Source of the DNA: DATKZH01 sp035528065
GTDB taxonomy: Bacteria; Planctomycetota; Planctomycetia; Pirellulales; Thermoguttaceae
Reading direction: 5' to 3'
Length of the DNA stretch: 64,000 nucleotides
NCBI GenBank assembly: GCA_035528065.1
Contig: DATKZH010000562.1
Coordinates: 1 to 64,000 of the forward strand
Made by a program: the position numbers and the translations under genes. The notes beneath the pieces were generated by a model that was not told the DNA's origin, searched no databases, and was given only the letters and a program-made list of their open reading frames with translations. This document shows, piece after piece, positions 16,520 to 26,018 of this stretch; position 1 is the first letter of the stretch; each line of letters begins with the position of its first letter.

Positions 16520-18396
16520 GGCTCAAGGTCTGCCAGGATCTTCTCCACCAGCGCGTCGATGCCGTAGCCCGACCTCTGGTCCTCCCGCTTCACTTTTCTG
16601 GGAAGCGCCTTGAGTTGGTCCAGAGCACCGGCCGCCCTCGCGTCCAAGGCGTCGATCGCGGTGAGCGACATCAGCGAGAGGTACACGCCGTTCTTTTCGT
16701 ACGAGGCATAGCCCAGCAGGACGGACAGCGCCTTGTCGAGGTCCTCCTGGTTGCCGTACTGCCCCAGGGCCCACGCCGCCGCGATGCGGACGCTGGGGGC
16801 CTCGTCGTCCAACGCCTTGCGGAGCTCGGCCCGGGCGGCTTCGACCGCGGGCTTGCCCCGCATGACCATCCCCATGGCGGCCCAGTAACGGACGGCGCTG
16901 TCGTCGTCGGCCAACGCCTTCTTCAGCTCGCCCACGGCGCCCGGATCGAGCGAGCTGGCCAGCTCCGCGGTCGCGAGGATTCGCCGCATCGGGTACTTCG
17001 CGTCGTCGTGGCCGACTTCGTAGGGCGATGACCCTTCCGAGCGGTCGTGGATCTCGTTCTCCGGCAGGAAGCCCACGTCGCGGATCGCCAGGGCCAGGTC
17101 CTGCTGGGCCTTGCGCATCCGCTCGAGGATCGCCCGGTGCTCGGGCGAGTCGGCCAGGTTGTGCACCTCGTCGGGGTCGCTTTGCAGGTCGTAGAGCTCC
17201 TCCGGCGGCTTGGTCTGCCAGAAGTGGGCCTGCTCGGGCGTGAGCTTGCCCGCGTCGAAGAGCTTTTTCCACACCTGCGTCGTCGGCGTGACGAACATGT
17301 AGCGGACGTGCTGCCCGTAGATCAAGTGCGGCATGTAGTTGCGGATGTAAACGTACCGCTCGTCGCGGACCGAGCGGACCATGTCGTACCGCTCGTCCAT
17401 GCGTCCGCGGAAGCCGTAGAGGTAGGGCTGCGGCGGCGTTTCGTAGCGGCCCATGAAGGCGTGGCCCTGCATGGTGTCGGGCGGCTTGACGCCCACCAGG
17501 CTCAGAAGCGTCGGCGCCAAATCGACGAAGCTCACCAGGCGCTCCGACTTGCCCCCGGGCCGGTACTCCTCGGGGGCCAGGTCCCGGAGCTTCTCGGGCA
17601 CGTAGACGACCAGCGGCACCTGAAGCCCGGAGTTGTACGGCCAGCGTTTGCTCCGCGGCATGCCCGAGCCGTGGTCGCCGTAGAAGAAGACGATCGTGTC
17701 GTCGGCGAGCCCCGCTCGGTCCAGCTCCTTGAGCTTCTCGCCCGCCATGGCGTCCATCACGGTGATGTTGTCGTGGTACTGGGCCCAGTCGAGCCGGACC
17801 TCGGGCGTGTCGGGGTGATAGGCGGGCACGCGGACCTTGGCCGGATCGTGGACGAAATCGTGCGGCCGCTTGCGGATTTGGCTCTCGTGCGTGTTGGTGA
17901 AGTTGAAGATGGCGAAGAAGGGCTGCCCGGCCCCGCGGTTCTTCCAGTGGCCCTTTCCCGACGACACGTCCCACACCTGGCCCGGCTTCTCGAGGTTGTA
18001 GTCCTCCTTGGAGTTGTTCGTGCAGTAGTAGCCGGCCTCGCGGAGGAACTGCGGGTACATCCTGATCCCGTCGGGCAGGCGCGTGAAGCTCCGCATGTGC
18101 TCCGAGCCGGTCGACGGCGGATACATGCCGGTGATGATCGTCGTTCGCGCCGGTGCACAGACCGGGGCATTCGACCAGGCATGGAGATACGTCATCCCCT
18201 TGGCGGCCAGCCGGTCGAGGTGGGGCGTGTCGGCGTCGGGGTCGCCGTAGCAGCCCAGGTGGGGCCCGATGTCCTCGCAGGTGAGCCAGAGGACGTTGGG
18301 CTTCTCGTCGGCGCCGATCGCCGGGCCCGCGGCGCCGGTTGCCGGGAGGAATACGGCCGCGAGCACGGCCAGTTGCAGGAACGTTTGTCGTTGCAT
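16516..18396 (-). CDS. Sulfatase (heparan N-sulfatase-like) with C-terminal HEAT-like repeats
   Basis: A 626-aa exported sulfatase removing sulfate esters or N-sulfates from glycans. A signal peptide covers about residues 1-29. The active-site signature NAPVCAPARTT places the residue converted to formylglycine at C80 (C-x-P-x-R). Metal ligands are in WLTCEDIGPHLGCYGD and YGDHGSGMPRSK. The order and the SNAPVCAPAR context resemble SGSH-type sulfamidases, but the substrate is a guess. Residues about 500-600 look like HEAT repeats (DDDSAVRYWAAMGM, APSVRIAAAWALGQYG), an addition seen in planctomycete sulfatases. ATG 18396 follows GAGG. The gene is divergent from a Gfo/Idh/MocA oxidoreductase, suggesting a shared sugar-sulfate pathway. 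Confidence 0.92.
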   Translation of the reverse strand: MQRQTFLQLAVLAAVFLPATGAAGPAIGADEKPNVLWLTCEDIGPHLGCYGDPDADTPHLDRLAAKGMTYLHAWSNAPVCAPARTTIITGMYPPSTGSEHMRSFTRLPDGIRMYPQFLREAGYYCTNNSKEDYNLEKPGQVWDVSSGKGHWKNRGAGQPFFAIFNFTNTHESQIRKRPHDFVHDPAKVRVPAYHPDTPEVRLDWAQYHDNITVMDAMAGEKLKELDRAGLADDTIVFFYGDHGSGMPRSKRWPYNSGLQVPLVVYVPEKLRDLAPEEYRPGGKSERLVSFVDLAPTLLSLVGVKPPDTMQGHAFMGRYETPPQPYLYGFRGRMDERYDMVRSVRDERYVYIRNYMPHLIYGQHVRYMFVTPTTQVWKKLFDAGKLTPEQAHFWQTKPPEELYDLQSDPDEVHNLADSPEHRAILERMRKAQQDLALAIRDVGFLPENEIHDRSEGSSPYEVGHDDAKYPMRRILATAELASSLDPGAVGELKKALADDDSAVRYWAAMGMVMRGKPAVEAARAELRKALDDEAPSVRIAAAWALGQYGNQEDLDKALSVLLGYASYEKNGVYLSLMSLTAIDALDARAAGALDQLKALPRKVKREDQRSGYGIDALVEKILADLEP

Positions 18397-18674
18397 GGCA
18401 GAACCTCTTCGTTCGTTGGTCGTCCGCGCTGCCGTAGGATCGACTCCCGTTGGAGTTGTCTTGCCCGGCACGATCTCGATTGTCGCCGTTGCCCGGCGCG
18501 TCGTCAACAAGATTCGGGCCGCAGCACCCGCCGCGCAAGCGGGCCCGCCCCCCGTTGGATAGTCACGCCCGGCGGATGCTTGCAGTTGGCCCGGATTGCT
18601 CCTATTCTGGGCATTGCGTCCGGCGCCGGGCCGGAGGGAACGTGACGCGAGAAATCTCGATCGAGGACGCCGCC

Positions 18675-19937
18675 ATGACAGAAACGGACAAGGACAGAAA
18701 GCGAAGCTTCGCACGCCGGGACTTCCTCAAGGGCGCCGGGGCCGTGGCCACCGGGGCGGCGGCCTTGGGGCCCGTCGTCTCGCTGGCCCAAGAGAGCGCC
18801 GCCGGGGCCAACGAGCGGTTGGGCGTCGGGTTCATCGGCACGGGCGGGCGGGCCGGGGCGCACATCAACATCGTGCTCGACCTGAAGAAGCAGGGACGCG
18901 TCGAGCCGGTCGCCGTGTGCGACGTGTACGGGCCGCGGGTCCGCGCCGCGGCGGAGCGGACCGGGGCCAAGATCTACCGCAACTACCGGGAGCTGCTCCA
19001 AGACCCCCGGGTCGACGTCGTCTGCATCGCCACGCCCGACCGCCACCACGCCCCCCAGGCGATCGACGCGGTTCGGGCGGGCAAGGACGTCTACGTGGAA
19101 AAGCCCCTCACCCACTGGCTCCAGTTCGATCTCGCCCGGCAGCTCGCCGAGGAGGCCGAAAAGCACAAGCGGATCGTCCAGGTGGGCACGCAGTACATGG
19201 CCGACCCGGCCTACGCCGAAGCCCACGACCTGGTCCAACAGGGCGCCATCGGCAAGGTCGTCCACGTTCAGGCCGGCTACTTCCGGCGCGGCGACTGGGG
19301 CGAACGCATGACCGTCCCCGACCCCGACGCCAAGCCGGGCCCCGATCTCGACTGGGAGCAGTTCCTCGGCGACGCGCCCCAGGTGCCCTACACCGTCTCG
19401 CGGTTCTTCCAGTGGCGGCTCTACTGGGACTACTCGGGCGGGCCGTCCACCGACCTCCTGGTGCACACGTTCACGCCGCTGTTTCGGCTGTTGGACGTCG
19501 ACTACCCCGAGCGGACCGTGGGCACCGGCGGCATGTTCCAGTACAACGATCTCCGCGAAGTGCCCGACACGTTCAACATGGTGATCGACTACCCCGGCGG
19601 GCCCAGCGTCGTTCTGATGAACACGCTTTCGAACGCGACCGGGTGCAGCACGTTCGTCCGCGGCACCGAAGGGACGCTCACCTTCCAGGGCAAACAGATC
19701 CTGCTTACCCGGCACGACGCCAAGGAGCCCTCGCACGTGATCGAATGCCCCAAGCACGGCGACACGGCCGGGCTCTGGTCGAACTTCCTCGACTGCGTCC
19801 AGAGCCGCGAGCGGCCCTTGAGCCCGGTGGAGATCGGCGCCAAGGTGCAGGCCCCGCTGAACATGGCGATCCTTTCCTACCGCGAGAACAAGGTCGCCCG
19901 GTTCGATCGCGAGAAGCACGAGATCGTGCTCTGCTAG
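18675..19937 (+). CDS. Gfo/Idh/MocA family oxidoreductase, Tat-exported
   Basis: A 420-aa NAD(P)-dependent sugar or polyol dehydrogenase-like protein. A Tat signal ARRDFLKGAG (residues 13-22) is followed by an Ala-rich hydrophobic stretch. The Rossmann motif is GVGFIGTGGRAG near residue 50, and the conserved lysine of the family is in VYVEKPL. YSGGPSTDLLVHT matches the second domain found in planctomycete paralogues. Export with NAD bound through Tat is typical of this group. ATG 18675 is the first start before the Tat motif; a GTG about 10 codons upstream is possible. It is divergent from the sulfatase. A MITE-like element begins at the first base after its stop. Confidence 0.9.
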   Translation: MTETDKDRKRSFARRDFLKGAGAVATGAAALGPVVSLAQESAAGANERLGVGFIGTGGRAGAHINIVLDLKKQGRVEPVAVCDVYGPRVRAAAERTGAKIYRNYRELLQDPRVDVVCIATPDRHHAPQAIDAVRAGKDVYVEKPLTHWLQFDLARQLAEEAEKHKRIVQVGTQYMADPAYAEAHDLVQQGAIGKVVHVQAGYFRRGDWGERMTVPDPDAKPGPDLDWEQFLGDAPQVPYTVSRFFQWRLYWDYSGGPSTDLLVHTFTPLFRLLDVDYPERTVGTGGMFQYNDLREVPDTFNMVIDYPGGPSVVLMNTLSNATGCSTFVRGTEGTLTFQGKQILLTRHDAKEPSHVIECPKHGDTAGLWSNFLDCVQSRERPLSPVEIGAKVQAPLNMAILSYRENKVARFDREKHEIVLC

Positions 19938-20099
19938 CCGTTCACGGCCGGCAAAGTAGCAGGCACACTCGGTGTGCCGTCCGCACGGCGACCAGTACGC
20001 CGCAGAGTCGCTTGGACGCGTGGCTGGTCTGACCTGAACATGACGTCCGCGGACGGCACACGGCGTGTGCCTGCTACTTTCATCGAACGTCGTGAACGG
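19938..20099. mobile_element. 162-bp MITE-like palindromic element, copy A
   Basis: Bounded by CCGTTCACG and CGTGAACGG. Inside these ends, AAGTAGCAGGCACAC near the left end is the inverted copy of GTGTGCCTGCTACTT near the right end, extending through GTGTGCCGTCCGC/GCGGACGGCACAC. A second copy of exactly the same length is at 35400-35561, about 90% identical by eye, with differences concentrated in the centre. There is no coding capacity for a transposase, so it is a non-autonomous element. It starts directly after the TAG of the oxidoreductase. Confidence 0.88.
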
Positions 20100-20273
20100 T
20101 TTCGTGCTCTGAATGGAGTGCGCGCGCAGCTTGGCGCAAAACAACCCGGCGGCTCCGAATCGAGATTCGAAGCCGCCGGGTTGGGGGGGGAACCGGCATC
20201 CGCCTCGCGGAGCAGCACGCCGCACGGGATGGCCCTCTACGGCGCGCCTGCCCGAAGGCCGGGTGCCGGGGGG

Positions 20274-21890
<1,617 letters not shown>

Positions 21891-22004
21891 AGATGGTTTC
21901 TCCTTACTTGGATGGGGCGAGCCAAGCCGCCGCCACGGGTCTGTCTTCTTGTGAGGTTCCACCGGCCGGACGGGCCGGGCGCGTCGACGGTCCGCCGGCT
22001 CCGG

Positions 22005-22334
22005 TCACTCGATCACCGCCAGGATGTCTTCCTCGCGCATCAGCACCAGTTCCCGGTCGTCCATCTCAAACACTTCGCCGGCGTACAAGCTGAACCAGAC
22101 GTGGTCGCCGACCTTCACCTGGAACGGGGCCCGCGTGCCGTCCTCCAGCAAACGACCGTCGCCGACGCTGACGATCTTGCCCCGGGTGGGCTTGTCCTTG
22201 GCCGTGTCGGGCAGCACGATCCCGCCGGCCGTCACCTCCTCCGACTCGTCCCGCTCAACCACCACCCGATCCCCCAAAGGCTGAAGCGTCTGCTTCCCGC
22301 CCGACTTCTTCTTCGCAGCTTTCTTCTTCGCCAT
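22005..22334 (-). CDS. groES: 10-kDa chaperonin GroES
   Basis: Co-chaperonin forming the heptameric lid for GroEL, 109 aa. The core LQPLGDRVVVERDE, TAGGIVLPDTAKDKPTRGKI and VGDHVWFSLYAG is standard, and the mobile loop (EEVTAGGIVLP) is intact. It has an N-terminal Lys-rich extension of about 12 residues (AKKKAAKKKSGG) before the usual start. ATG 22334 is chosen because GGAGG lies about 11 bases upstream; starting later would leave no ribosome site. Directly upstream are two copies of an 81-bp direct repeat that occupy the expected promoter region. Confidence 0.96.
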   Translation of the reverse strand: MAKKKAAKKKSGGKQTLQPLGDRVVVERDESEEVTAGGIVLPDTAKDKPTRGKIVSVGDGRLLEDGTRAPFQVKVGDHVWFSLYAGEVFEMDDRELVLMREEDILAVIE

Positions 22335-22372
22335 ATCTCGCTCGCCTCCAAAACGCCAAGAATCCAAAGCTT

Positions 22373-22534
22373 CAAGAGCCCTTCACACAACCAGTTCGGC
22401 TTCCCGCGGCCAGCGAAACGTCTGAAGCGAGAAACCGGTTCTGACAGCGGCTCCAAGAGCCCTTCACACAACCAGTTCGGCTTCCCACGGCCAGCGAAAC
22501 GTCTGAAGCGAGAAACCGGTTCTGACAGCGGCTC
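22373..22534. repeat. Two-copy 81-bp tandem duplication upstream of groES
   Basis: The unit from CAAGAGCCCTTCACACAACC through TGACAGCGGCTC is present twice head to tail (22373-22453 and 22454-22534), with a single mismatch (CGCGG versus CACGG); a third copy begins for 5 bases. The distance to the groES ATG is about 40 bp, so transcription of groESL either starts in or crosses the repeat. Each unit has an AACCGGTT palindrome. The near-identity indicates a recent duplication. Confidence 0.92.
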
Positions 22535-23029
22535 CAAGACTCCTCAAACCGGGGTTGTCTTCCGTCGACGCTCTTCTCTGTTCCGGCCCCCCGTCGCCAA
22601 AACGCGGCTGCCAAATCGGCGCACGACGAGAGTAGTCGAGCATGGTGGAAGCAATTGGCGCGCCAAAACCACGGCCGTCGCTAACTCCAAAAGCCAAAAC
22701 CACTTAGCAACGCCGCCCCCGCCGTCCAACGACCACCAGCCCGCCACCCCCGGCAAAATCGCCGTGAAGGGGGCCAAACCGGCTGCCATTCTGACAGGGG
22801 CGGGCGGCCGGCTCCGTGAACCCGGCCGGCCAGGCGGCCGACATCCCTCAGGCAGGCGACATGCGCCGCCCCGCGGTCTCCCGCTTCACGCTCGTCTCCG
22901 GACTTGCCCGGCGAAGGCACACCTGCGAGGTGGGGTGTCTGCAGGCAGAGCCCGGGCACTGGGCGCGTGAGCTGCGCTTGCGGCCTCGGTCTCCTTCTCG
23001 TGGGGTGACTCGCTCCTTCACGGCCGCGT
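22535..23029. other. Intergenic, no supported gene
   Basis: About 500 bp between the groES upstream repeat and the stop of the dihydrouridine synthase gene. No frame shows family motifs or a convincing ribosome site on either strand. I see no repeat or RNA gene here. Confidence 0.5.
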
Positions 23030-24064
23030 TCACGGAAGCTCCGGCCGGCGGCCCGGGAGGTCGTCGGCGTACCAGCGGTCGAGGAGCTGATGCCATTGAG
23101 CGCGGCTTCGCACCACGACGAACGCGTCGCGGACCCGTTCGGCTTGCGGGTGCAGGCGTGAATATTTGATCCCGTACTTGCGCATCAACGTGGAGCAGCG
23201 CGCGGGGCCGTAGATCTCCTCGGCCAAACGGTAGTGCTCGGCGATCACGTCCCGCTGCTCGAACAGGCTCGGGGGACCGGGCAGCGCACGGCCGGCCGCC
23301 AACGCTCGGGCCTGCCGGAAGATCCACGGGTTGCCGATCGCGCCCCGGGCGACGGTGACGCCGTCGACGCCGGTTCGGGCGATCATGTCGAGGCAGTCCC
23401 CGGCGGTGAACAGGTCGCCGCTTCCGAGCACAGGGCGCTCGCCGGCGTGCCGCTTCACTTCCTCCAAAAACGCCCAGGAGCTGCGCCCCTCGTACCGCTG
23501 CCGGACCGTACGGCCGTGGACCGTGACGGCGGCGACGCCCAATCGGAACACGCCGTCGAAGATCGTGAAGAAGCTCTCGCGGCTCGAGTCGCCTTCGTCC
23601 ATGCCGCGTCGCATCTTGACCGTGACCGGGATCTCGGGCGGCACGGCCTCGCGCACTCGGGCCACGATCTCTAGCGCCCGATCCGGATCGGTGAGCAGAT
23701 GCCCGCCCCGGCACTTGCTCACGACCTTCTTGACCGGGCAGCCGAAGTTGACGTCGACCAGGTCGAACCCCGCCTCGACGAGCTTGACCGCGGCCCGAGC
23801 AACCTCTTCCGGCTCGCTGCCCATCAACTGGGCCCCGACGGGATGATCCTCCTCGGTCACCCGGAGGTACCGTTTCGCCTTCTTCCCCTTGGACACGCTG
23901 AGGACGAACCGATCGAGCAGCACTTCCGAGATCGTCAGCCCGGCCCCAAGCCGCCGGGCGATCCGCCGCGTCGGCCAGTCGGTATACCCGCTCATCGCGG
24001 CCAGCACGACGGGGAAGTCGATCGCGATCGGGCCGAGGCGGAGTTGGGGGAGACTGGGCGGCAT
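23030..24064 (-). CDS. tRNA-dihydrouridine synthase (Dus family)
   Basis: A 344-aa FMN- and NADPH-dependent enzyme that reduces uridine to dihydrouridine in the tRNA D-loop. Motifs in order are LAAMSGYTDWPTRR (FMN-binding start), DVNFGCPVKKVVSKCRGG with the catalytic Cys of the GCP motif, PVTVKMRRGMD, TVHGRTVRQRYEG, LGSGDLFTAGD and VARGAIGNPWIF. Length and motif order fit DusB-like proteins; the exact uridine targeted is not inferable. The C-terminal helical domain is present. It stands alone, separated from zwf by a 370-bp repeat-rich gap. Confidence 0.93.
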   Translation of the reverse strand: MPPSLPQLRLGPIAIDFPVVLAAMSGYTDWPTRRIARRLGAGLTISEVLLDRFVLSVSKGKKAKRYLRVTEEDHPVGAQLMGSEPEEVARAAVKLVEAGFDLVDVNFGCPVKKVVSKCRGGHLLTDPDRALEIVARVREAVPPEIPVTVKMRRGMDEGDSSRESFFTIFDGVFRLGVAAVTVHGRTVRQRYEGRSSWAFLEEVKRHAGERPVLGSGDLFTAGDCLDMIARTGVDGVTVARGAIGNPWIFRQARALAAGRALPGPPSLFEQRDVIAEHYRLAEEIYGPARCSTLMRKYGIKYSRLHPQAERVRDAFVVVRSRAQWHQLLDRWYADDLPGRRPELP

Positions 24065-24107
24065 GACGGTTCAAGACGGGATGAGGGATGAACGAGAGGG
24101 AGTCTTT

Positions 24108-24407
24108 CTCGCAAAGGCGCTAAGGCGCAAAGGGAACCAGAGGAATTAGGCGAGGAAGCGTGAGAGGAAACGAAGAGGACCCAAGCTTGCCGGAACGCCG
24201 TGAAGGGTGATTCGGACCGGCGAATCAATTACTGTCGCGTTTTCCGATGTACTCCTCACGCTCCGCGTGAGGGTGTGCCGCTTGGCCTCACGCGGAGCGT
24301 GAGGAGTACGACACTTATTGATTCGCCGGTCCTTAGCGTAAACTGACCACGTCCCCATTTCCCTACTCTCTCTTCTTCTTTCCTTTGCGTCTTGGCGCCT
24401 TCGCGAG
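24108..24407. repeat. Nested inverted repeats between dus and zwf
   Basis: Outer arms of 26 bp (24108-24133, CTCGCAAAGGCGCTAAGGCG..., and 24382-24407) are inverted copies with about three mismatches. Nested inside is a 119-bp palindrome (24214-24332). It has perfect 16-bp ends GGACCGGCGAATCAAT/ATTGATTCGCCGGTCC and perfect inner 24-bp arms GTACTCCTCACGCTCCG.../...CGGAGCGTGAGGAGTAC. No coding frame is supported in this 370-bp gap. The architecture resembles non-autonomous palindromic elements that have inserted into one another. Confidence 0.85.
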
Positions 24408-24432
24408 AGCTCGTTCCCCTGATCTCTCCCCG

Positions 24433-25887
24433 CTACTCCAGCACGGGACACATGTCAAACCATTCCCGCCCCTGGCGACGCATCCATTCGGTGCAGCTTG
24501 GCGGGCCCCACTCGCCGGCTTCGTAGAGGGCGAGCTTGGGGAGGCCCTGCTCGGCCCACGTCTTGGCAATCGGGTCGATGATGCCCCAGGCGAGCTCGAC
24601 CTCGTCGCTGCGGCTGAACAGGCTGGCGTCGCCGCCGAGCACGTCGAGGAGCAGTCGCTGGTAGGAATCGGGGATCTCGCCGGCGAACCTCTCGCGGAAG
24701 CGGAAGTTGAGGTCGGTCAGTCGGAGCCGCGTGCCGGCATCGGGGACCTTGGTCTGGAAGTGCAGTTGGATGCCCTCGGCCGGCTGCACCTGGATCACCA
24801 GGCGGTTCGCCTCGTGGACGCTCCGCGGCCCGCCCTCGAACAGCATGTGCGGCGGCTGGCGGAATTGGATCACGACCTGCGTGGTCCGGCACGACATCGC
24901 CTTCCCGGACCGCAGATAGAAGGGAACGCCCTGCCAACGCCAGTTCTCGATGCACATTCGTGCGGCGGCGAACGTGGCCGTGTGGCTTTGCGGGTCCACC
25001 TCCGGCTCGTCGCGGTACTTGCGATACTGGCCGCGGAGCGTGGCGGTCGCCACGTCCTCAGGCCGCATGGGACGGATCGCCCGGAGCACCTTCACCTTCT
25101 CGTCGCGGACCGCGTCGGCCTCGAATCGGGCCGGGGCCTCCATGGCGGTGAGCGTCAGCAGTTGCAGGAGGTGGTTCTGGAACATGTCGCGGAGCACGCC
25201 GGCCGAGTCGTAGTAGCCGCCGCGGTGGCCGATCGTCCCCTCCTCGGCTGCGATGATCTGCACGTGGTCGACGTAGTTGCGGTTCCAGACCGGCTCGAAG
25301 ATCGCGTTGGCAAACCGAAGCACCAGCACGTTCTGTACGGTCTCCTTCCCCAGGTAATGATCGATCCGATAGACCTGGCCCTCGGAGAAGACGCGGTGCA
25401 CGGACTCGTTGAGCTGCCGGGCGCTTTCGAGATCGACGCCGAACGGCTTCTCGATCACCACGCGGCGCACCAGGTCCGGATGTTTTGCCAGGCCTGTCTC
25501 TCCCAGATGAGCGATGGCCGGCTCGTAGAAGCGGGGCGCGGTCGCGAGGTAATAGACGTGGTGGGCCCCGCCGTCGCCCTCCAACTCGTCGAGGAACCTG
25601 CCCAGGGCGCGGAAATCGTCGGGCTTCCCGATGTCGCCGGGCTGGTAATAGACCAACTGGGCGAACCCGTCCCACGCCGCGCGATCGAACGCCGCGCCCA
25701 CGAAATGCGCGGTCGACTCGGCCAGCTTCTCGCGCCACGCGTCGTGCTCAAGCGGCGTGCGGGAGAAGCCCACGATCCGCACGGGCCCCGGCAAGCGCTG
25801 CTTGCGGTGCAGCTCATACAGCGCAGGCACCAGCTTCCGGCTGGTCAAGTCGCCCGACGCGCCGAAGATGACGATCGAGTGGGACAT
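24433..25887 (-). CDS. zwf: Glucose-6-phosphate 1-dehydrogenase
   Basis: First enzyme of the oxidative pentose phosphate pathway: glucose-6-phosphate + NAD(P)+ to 6-phosphogluconolactone. It is 484 aa, the normal length. The nucleotide fold is IVIFGASGDLTSRKL at the N-terminus; the active-site signature is RIDHYLGKE; EKPFGVD lies just before it. ATG 25887 (MSHSIVIFG) is preferred because the fold begins directly after it, though no strong ribosome site is seen. gnd lies 131 bp upstream on the same strand, so the two oxidative NADPH-producing steps are grouped. The lactonase gene is not in the neighbourhood. Confidence 0.96.
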   Translation of the reverse strand: MSHSIVIFGASGDLTSRKLVPALYELHRKQRLPGPVRIVGFSRTPLEHDAWREKLAESTAHFVGAAFDRAAWDGFAQLVYYQPGDIGKPDDFRALGRFLDELEGDGGAHHVYYLATAPRFYEPAIAHLGETGLAKHPDLVRRVVIEKPFGVDLESARQLNESVHRVFSEGQVYRIDHYLGKETVQNVLVLRFANAIFEPVWNRNYVDHVQIIAAEEGTIGHRGGYYDSAGVLRDMFQNHLLQLLTLTAMEAPARFEADAVRDEKVKVLRAIRPMRPEDVATATLRGQYRKYRDEPEVDPQSHTATFAAARMCIENWRWQGVPFYLRSGKAMSCRTTQVVIQFRQPPHMLFEGGPRSVHEANRLVIQVQPAEGIQLHFQTKVPDAGTRLRLTDLNFRFRERFAGEIPDSYQRLLLDVLGGDASLFSRSDEVELAWGIIDPIAKTWAEQGLPKLALYEAGEWGPPSCTEWMRRQGREWFDMCPVLE

Positions 25888-26018
25888 GGCTGCTGCCGTG
25901 TCGAGTTTCGCTTGGCAGGTTTGTCGTGACCGCATTCGTGCGGACGAAGCGGCCAACGGACCCGACGAATCGCGTCACTGCGAGCGAGGCACCCCGCCGT
26001 TCACAGGGTAACAACCGA

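Noticed and set aside
16516..18714. Sulfatase with a 106-residue N-terminal extension
   Set aside because: The extension lacks any motif and runs into the divergent promoter; a signal peptide begins at ATG 18396.
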